Assembly: GCA_033032175.1 (NCBI GenBank)
Contig: CM065307.1
Coordinates: 9,424,001 to 9,488,000 of the forward strand
DNA: 64,000 nucleotides
Source: Saturnia japonica
Lineage: Eukaryota; Arthropoda; Insecta; Lepidoptera; Saturniidae
Direction of reading: 5' to 3'
Each line of letters opens with the position of its first letter. The first letter of the stretch is position 1. Shown here piece by piece: positions 59,801 through 64,000 of this stretch. The notes below the pieces were generated by a model. It worked only from the letters and a program-made list of their open reading frames with translations. It was not told where the DNA came from and searched no databases. The translations under genes and the position numbers were made by a program.

Positions 59801-62800
59801 TCCAACGATTAGGAAAATGGCTATTGAACCATCGCCTAACATTGATACCAAAAGGTGCAGGACATCTGTTTTGCTGGTATATCATGTTTTGCCTTGTAGC
59901 CAAAGGCACGTCTTCGAGGAGGTCAAACATTTCATTTGTCAAAAAATTTTCGTAAGCTGCAGCATTTAGATTGCTCGGTAAAAATGTGGTCCGATTAAAT
60001 TGTCAATTATTCCCATCGACTTTGCGACCCTTTTGGCCTCTTTTTATTATCATTTTTGTGCACTTTCTCAATCCAATAATTTTTATTATGGTAGTTAGTA
60101 ATCCCATCTTGATCGAATTTGGATTCGTCGGTACATAGGATTTTTTTCATAAAAGACGCGTCTTTTAAATCGGCATTTAACAAGAATCTACAGAGAGCAA
60201 TTCCTTTCAGGGTCCTCTTCGTGAATAACTTGCACAGGAGTATAATGGTAAGGATAGAATCCTGCATTATGCACTGTAGACCACGCTTTACATTGTGTTA
60301 CAGAGAGTTGTGTGGCGACGGTGTTTGTCGAAATTGTTGGTTCATCGATAAATTCTTGCAGAATATCCTCTTCATAATTAACAACATGAACTGGGGGTCA
60401 TCCGTCATTAATTTGTCGTCTCTGAACAGTACCAGTTTCTCGGATTCGCCTATACATGGGGGAAACTGGCGATTAGGAAACCGACACGAATAATCTTGAC
60501 AAGCAGCTTCACTGTTATTCTTCATTTGTGTAATTTCTAAAGATACACTTTTCATTTTGATCAAGCTCTTTCATATCTCAATTCAAATTAAAAATGAAAC
60601 TACAATCGCGAGTGTATTTATTTCAAAAAATTTCGCAAATAGTCACCCCTATCACATCCTAACGAGAATACCTCGAATTACCAATAACTATGTATATACT
60701 AAGGACCAATCTTTTTGTAGAAAATTCTATTTACGTATCATTAACCATTATTATGCCAGCGCACGCGAATGAAGCAATACGGGAGGGCTTTCAATTCCGT
60801 CTTACTTAACAAAAATCAATATTTACGGCTAAATGACAGTTGTGGTAGTTCTAGAGATTAGAGTGTTTAAATAAACAAAGAAACAATAAACTTTCTGCTT
60901 TATTATATTAGTATAGATAGAAATACACACAGCACAAAGATTACTTGTATCGTGTATTAGACTTAGTTACCAATAAAAGTTTACATGTAATAGTGTTAGG
61001 TTCCATAGTAAGATTCCGATGCACATTATTCATTTGCCGTACATTAAGTTCAAGGACCATGTCAAGCAGGATTAACTGTCAAAAGTTTATAAAAGTGTGG
61101 ATCATTATGTGAATAATAGTGATGTCTGGAAGTGACTCCCTTCTCTGTGCATTCACTAAATTATCAATATCATTACCTATTTATTACAAATAATATTTGT
61201 ACAGTTGAAAAATAATAATAATGGAAAAATAGATAAACCCGATCGAATTTCTTGCCGGCGCGGTTCTTCTCGATGACTGGGATGCTTTCCGAACCGATAA
61301 TACTTATTTGACGTTCATAAGTGCCTTCTGTGGGTTTAAATTGAATAAAGTTTAAATTTTTATTTTGACTTTTATTTTAATGAGATTATTTTGTATTGTT
61401 TTTTCAAAATAACGGCTCTGTGCCTGATAGTAGTAAGCACAGTACGATCCAAAAACAAGAGCGAACACCACGAGGTCAGCCGTTCATAACCGGTCGTCGA
61501 TGTTATGCTGGCGTGCAACCTTCTCGGCACCTTTAACCAACCTTACTTATAATATAACCTGTCAACATTCTGTCAGTATAACACAACATCATTTTCTATT
61601 AAAACAGGTTGTTCGCCAAAGCTCTCCAATGTCCATCGCAGACGAACAATGAGAATGGGCCTTCTATGGCGAGTATGAAGGAATCAGAAAAGACACCCAT
61701 TGCATCACTGTATGGTGCTGTACAAGGCTTAGCAGAGCTTGGGCCAGAAGTTGTTAAGGTAAATATTTTTGTTTTCATTTATTATAGTATGTAATACAAT
61801 TGAAAATAATGTTATAAGTATTGCAAATTTTTGTTAGCGAATTGTAAATATTTATTGATATTCTTAGATTTTTTTCTGAACCCACAATAGTGTTGATCTG
61901 CTAAAGTCCATCATATTAAGCTCATGAATATAAAGATATAACATTTTACAATTAAAATGAATGATATTAAAATGAAGTTTTGTTTTAAATCATTCCAAAA
62001 TACAACTGGATCAGAATTTGATTGTTGTCATGTAAGACTGACTAATCTTTATCAGGGATTTTACAGATATGAGATTTTGTATCTGGATATGGATATGGAT
62101 ATATATATATATATATATATCAAGCGTATGTAATCAGTTTCGTTTATGGATAAATTACATTTTCAAATAATTACATTTAGAAGGAAAGTTTATATTATTA
62201 GAACATTTGTATGTGAACAATAATAATCTTATTTTAGATAGTTATTTTGGTAAACTTTAAATATTTTTTTGTTTGACAGTGTCTCATTCGACTTTGTCCC
62301 TATTCGAAAAATTTATACAAGTCAACTCATTTGCGCGCGTGGCCCTATGTGTAACTAAAACATGCATAGATACAGTGACTATGTGTGCACGTTCAGAGGT
62401 ACAGTCAAGTACACAAAAGAATTTTATTAGCTATTTTACTTATATTATGTCGAAAATTTTTACATTTTATTTGTTAAAATTTAAAATATATCAACAGCTC
62501 AATTAGGTAAATGCATGTTTATTGAACATGTTATTCTGTATCACTACCATTAGAAATACCATTCTATTAACTTCATTGTTTCCGTCACATTTTATTCAAT
62601 GTTATGTAAAGCAATATACCTATATTTTGAAATTTCCCCATATATTATCTATAGGTATTTACGATGATATAGTGGTAGACGAACAATTTTTGTACCATAT
62701 TGCTGAGTATTTTTTTTTTCGCAGCAATGGTAGGTATTGCTGAATATTTATCTTTTAAAACTAGAATTTAGCGTTTTTTTTTTTAATCTTATGGTACGAC

Positions 62801-63153
62801 GCGTTATTATACACAACCACTGGTTAGGTGAAATATTTTCGACCGAGCAAAAACAAAGTGATAGAAACTGCCGCGTCACTGTCATACAAATAAAAAATGC
62901 ATGTTTACTAGCTCACGCACACATGGGGCCGCTCTCAAAGTTGAGTTGAAGTCTCTATACCCTGTTTTCTATTGGTGTAGGTGTTCATATTGCCACGCGT
63001 TCGTTGGCTTGGCGAGCGTTTGGAGGGCGCTTTGAGCGGACTAGGTGGTGCGGATCGGGTCGCCGCTGGTAATCTCAAGCATCAGCTGTTGAAGGTCCTC
63101 GCACCCGTTGTGCGCCAACTTCGCCAGTCACCTGACCATCCCGACGATTACAA
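50602..63153 (+). CDS. Taf6: TAF6, TFIID subunit (partial, seven exons)
   Basis: Coding exons: 50602-50838, 52002-52290, 53652-53803, 55584-55763, 58273-58442, 61608-61758, 62981-63153. Phases agree and the joined frame has 450 complete codons with no stop. Exon 1 carries the TAF histone fold ([33 protein letters not shown]). Exon 2 has the linker ([32 protein letters not shown]). Exons 3-7 are the HEAT-repeat TAF6-C region ([51 protein letters not shown]). TAF6 pairs with TAF9 in TFIID and related complexes and acts in pol II initiation. The final codon begins AA and needs the next exon, which is outside the window or not recognised. Long introns hold several transposons. Confidence 0.95.
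51070..51290 (-). repeat. Repeat family F, copy 2
   Basis: Matches the reverse complement of 41040-41300 over several blocks. It is in TAF6 intron 1. Confidence 0.5.
52002..52290 (+). CDS. Taf6: TAF6 exon 2
   Basis: 289 bp, acceptor TTTATTTCAG, donor GTATGA. Begins [20 protein letters not shown] and continues [11 protein letters not shown] and [15 protein letters not shown], the highly conserved TAF6 block after the histone fold. Ends one base into a Gly codon. Confidence 0.95.
52906..53593 (+). repeat. Repeat family A, copy 3
   Basis: Collinear with 44641-45310, from GCTGACCCGCGCAATTTCGT to AACTCTTCAGCTTTATAATA. It includes a GA microsatellite at about 52942-52975. TAF6 intron 2. Confidence 0.62.
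53652..53803 (+). CDS. Taf6: TAF6 exon 3
   Basis: 152 bp, acceptor AATTTTAG, donor GTAATG. Encodes [19 protein letters not shown] then [20 protein letters not shown], the start of the TAF6-C HEAT region. Confidence 0.95.
54668..54945 (-). other. Large hairpin plus short recombinase-like ORF
   Basis: 54668-54699 and 54757-54785 are near-perfect inverted arms around a 57-bp loop that itself has GAGACCC/GGGTCT pairing. On the minus strand a 38-codon ORF runs from 54945 to 54829 ([11 protein letters not shown]..., LLPENSKEK). Its ending resembles the N-terminal core-binding start of tyrosine-recombinase-like ORFs of insect Crypton-type elements. It stops before any catalytic part. TAF6 intron 3. 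Confidence 0.33.
55584..55763 (+). CDS. Taf6: TAF6 exon 4
   Basis: 180 bp, acceptor ATTTACAG, donor GTAAGT, phase 0. Encodes [20 protein letters not shown] and [18 protein letters not shown], strongly conserved HEAT helices. Confidence 0.95.
56347..56868 (+). repeat. Repeat family C, copy 2
   Basis: Collinear and close in sequence to 49172-49700, from CTAGCTTTGCCCGTGGCTTC through ACAGACAGACAGACAAAAAT to the AATTGTATAGATTA end. TAF6 intron 4. Confidence 0.68.
57540..57710 (-). mobile_element. tRNA-derived SINE (SINE-3)
   Basis: On the minus strand a good A box region (TGGTACAGTGATAGTAAGCG) and B box (GCGGGTTCGATCCCCGC) occur at tRNA-like spacing, with a tail that includes TGTGTGTGAAATTGTGTCC. 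Acceptor-stem halves do not pair, which argues against a tRNA gene. TAF6 intron 4. Confidence 0.6.
57906..58090 (-). repeat. Repeat family D, copy 3
   Basis: Reverse complement of the family: CAAGATGGTGGCTCCCTTGT, CTAGGGAGTTTTTGTGACAT and GCAAGATCCCACCAAAAACT are visible. TAF6 intron 4, close to exon 5. Confidence 0.58.
58273..58442 (+). CDS. Taf6: TAF6 exon 5
   Basis: 170 bp, acceptor TTTATATAG, donor GTATGT. Encodes [20 protein letters not shown] and [20 protein letters not shown]. Ends two bases into an Arg codon. Confidence 0.95.
58900..60688 (-). mobile_element. Tc1/mariner-superfamily transposon nested in family B
   Basis: Terminal inverted repeats of about 60 bp, imperfect, both starting GTTATTGGTAATTCGA and containing ATAGGGGTGACTATTTGCGA. 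A TA dinucleotide lies on each side (58898-58899 and 60689-60690), fitting this superfamily. It encodes a degraded transposase on the minus strand. Confidence 0.85.
59631..60560 (-). pseudogene. Transposase of the nested Tc1/mariner element, broken
   Basis: Pieces in different frames give an N-terminal DNA-binding part ([10 protein letters not shown], then a RETG motif), [20 protein letters not shown] (first catalytic Asp in TDES), [20 protein letters not shown] and [20 protein letters not shown] (third catalytic block). At least two frameshifts or stops separate the pieces. The product would be a DDE/D transposase of about 350 residues if intact. Confidence 0.82.
61040..61375 (+). repeat. 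LINE 3' end, same family as 11281-13500
   Basis: The reverse complement of 11281-11600 shows the same order: CAAGGACCATGTCAAGCA, GATCATTATGTGAATAATAG, TCTGGAAGTGACTCCC, AACCCGATCGAATTTCTTGC, GTGCCTTCTGTGG and a TTGAATAAAG end. Strongly 5' truncated. TAF6 intron 5. Confidence 0.72.
61608..61758 (+). CDS. Taf6: TAF6 exon 6
   Basis: 151 bp, acceptor AAAACAG, donor GTAAAT. Encodes LFAKALQ, a hydrophilic insert ([19 protein letters not shown]), then [20 protein letters not shown], a conserved HEAT helix. Confidence 0.93.
62085..62120. repeat. GGATAT and AT microsatellite
   Basis: Three GGATAT-type units followed by about ten AT units. TAF6 intron 6. Confidence 0.85.
62981..63153 (+). CDS. Taf6: TAF6 exon 7, last exon seen
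   Basis: 173 bp, acceptor TTGGTGTAG, donor GTACCT. Encodes [20 protein letters not shown] and [20 protein letters not shown]. The exon is more GC-rich than its surroundings. The remaining C-terminal part was not found before 64000. Confidence 0.9.
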
Positions 63154-63284
63154 GTACCTATCGATTCTACATTTATTTGTTATTGTTCTTCATCTTTTAT
63201 GTATTGGTAACTGTGTTCAAGCACAATTTTGCCAATGTCATGTTAATAGAATACTTTTCTAATGTTTCTTGTAATCTTCAAACA

Positions 63285-63360
63285 TAGCTCTAACAAGATG
63301 GCGACTCCTTTGTTAAAACCGTCTAGGGAGGTTTTGTGGCACAAAATACATAGGAACTTT
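63285..63360 (-). repeat. Repeat family D, fragment
   Basis: CTAACAAGATGGCGACTCCT and CTAGGGAGGTTTTGTGGCAC match the end of family D on the minus strand. It directly precedes a SINE-1 copy. Confidence 0.45.
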
Positions 63361-63390
63361 TGTTGTTATTTAAGGTTTGAAGCAATTAAA

Positions 63391-63690
63391 GATACCGCGT
63401 CGATAGACGTGAGTTCGAGACCTTACAATGAGTCTGAGCTTTCGGTGAACGATACCATCGCGATGAAACTATTGCATGGCGGTACGGAATTTTCTACTGC
63501 CCCAGCTGTCTAGCTACCATCCTCACGTTGAAAATCCGTCTCCAAGCACCTATAGGTTTATAACGGTAGTTGCACTTGAGGCAGTTTCACTAGGTTTAGC
63601 TTAGCACCATGTGAGGCCCATCGACACTAAACATCAGGTGAGATCGCGGCGAAACGCTAAACCTGTAAAAAAAATCTTCAATTGTGCACA
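63391..63690 (+). mobile_element. SINE-1 copy 3
   Basis: Has the B box GAGTTCGAGACC and then the whole SINE-1 body as in 6805-6482 (GAGCTTTCGGTGAACGATAC, GTTGAAAATCCGTCTCCAA, CGACACTAAACATCAGGTGA, AAACGCTAAACC). The A box end is missing or decayed. Confidence 0.68.
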
Positions 63691-64000
63691 ATAAACGTAA
63701 AATGCCATCATTGTTACTAAATATAGGGCCAAATAACGTAAGTTTATGTATTGAAATAAAAATCGCCACATCACAGATACGGGAAAAACTCGTTGTTGTG
63801 GTTCTTGCAGCAATTTTGTTTAATAAATAATATAAAAAACTGTGTGTCAGTTCCAGCGCACAACTAGTGTGTTTACTCCTTAAGTACTTACGATTCTGTA
63901 TGTAAGTATACACACACATGATTTCAAAGTGAAAGGTACGCATGGTACCTTGCGTAGAAAGACCTAATGCTTTTGTGTAACTTTTGTATTAATTTCACTC
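63691..64000. other. Right edge, nothing recognised
   Basis: AT-rich sequence without a credible ORF. No further TAF6 exon is visible. Confidence 0.5.

Larger units (their letters stand above)
58537..60917 (+). repeat. Repeat family B, copy 3, split by a DNA transposon
   Basis: The left part 58537-58899 and right part 60689-60917 join to give the same order as copies 1 and 2 (CACCCGTGTTTTTT, AGGCATATGCTAT, CTAAGGACCAATC, then AACTTTCTGCTTTATTATAT). TAF6 intron 5. Confidence 0.65.

Noticed and set aside
62273..62949. Chain of short plus-strand ORFs before TAF6 exon 7
   Set aside because: They lie in intron 6, differ in frame and show AT-rich random composition; the next real exon has its acceptor at 62980.
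1..64000. CRISPR array, prokaryotic operon or defence system
   Set aside because: No regularly spaced direct repeats and no such genes; splice sites and transposon types are those of an animal genome.

Overview
The window looks like nuclear DNA of an insect, most likely a moth or butterfly. It is AT-rich, its coding exons are separated by long introns, and it is packed with transposable elements of kinds common in Lepidoptera (Ty3/Gypsy, mariner, Tc1/mariner, hAT, Helitron, LINEs, tRNA-derived SINEs). The lepidopteran call is inferred from repeat character, not proven. There are no prokaryotic operons and no CRISPR array, and the tRNA-like sequences seen are best explained as SINE heads.

Two host genes were reconstructed exon by exon and lie head to head. 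RanBP2/Nup358 is on the minus strand, 42179 down to 9747. Twelve coding exons join without a frame break into a predicted 2893-residue nucleoporin: N-terminal TPR region, linker with FG-type motifs, two RanBP2-type zinc fingers, four Ran-binding domains, a motif resembling the one next to the vertebrate SUMO-ligase region, an acidic stretch, and a C-terminal segment that looks like a degenerate fifth Ran-binding fold. One exon is 5654 bp. TAF6 is on the plus strand from 50602. Seven exons (450 complete codons) cover the histone fold and most of the HEAT/TAF6-C region; the 3' end lies beyond the right edge.

Layout. 1-1010: edge ORF and LTR-like sequence. 1306-6446: structurally intact Ty3/Gypsy element with two 205-bp LTRs that read as identical, a 5-bp target duplication and one open gag-pol frame. 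6482-9746: SINE, GC-rich palindromic relic, then gene-poor sequence. 9747-42179: RanBP2, whose introns hold LINE relics (intron 10), a mariner fragment and inverted repeat (intron 8), a 1.28-kb mariner and an IS630-like relic (intron 6), tandem LTR-like repeats (intron 4), and a Helitron relic plus a LINE tail (intron 2). 42180-50601: intergenic repeat thicket with a second mariner and a nested hAT stack that ends about 150 bp before the TAF6 start codon. 50602-63153: TAF6, with repeats in its introns including a Tc1/mariner element nested in another repeat. 63285-63690: repeat tails.

The two genes act in different processes: nuclear-pore cytoplasmic filaments and Ran-dependent transport for RanBP2, RNA polymerase II initiation (TFIID, possibly SAGA) for TAF6. 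Nothing in the sequence links them functionally. No new multi-gene system was found. The observations most worth following are the extra C-terminal domain of the Nup358 model, a 30-bp palindrome inserted with a target duplication and an available empty site, and the hAT stack at the TAF6 promoter.
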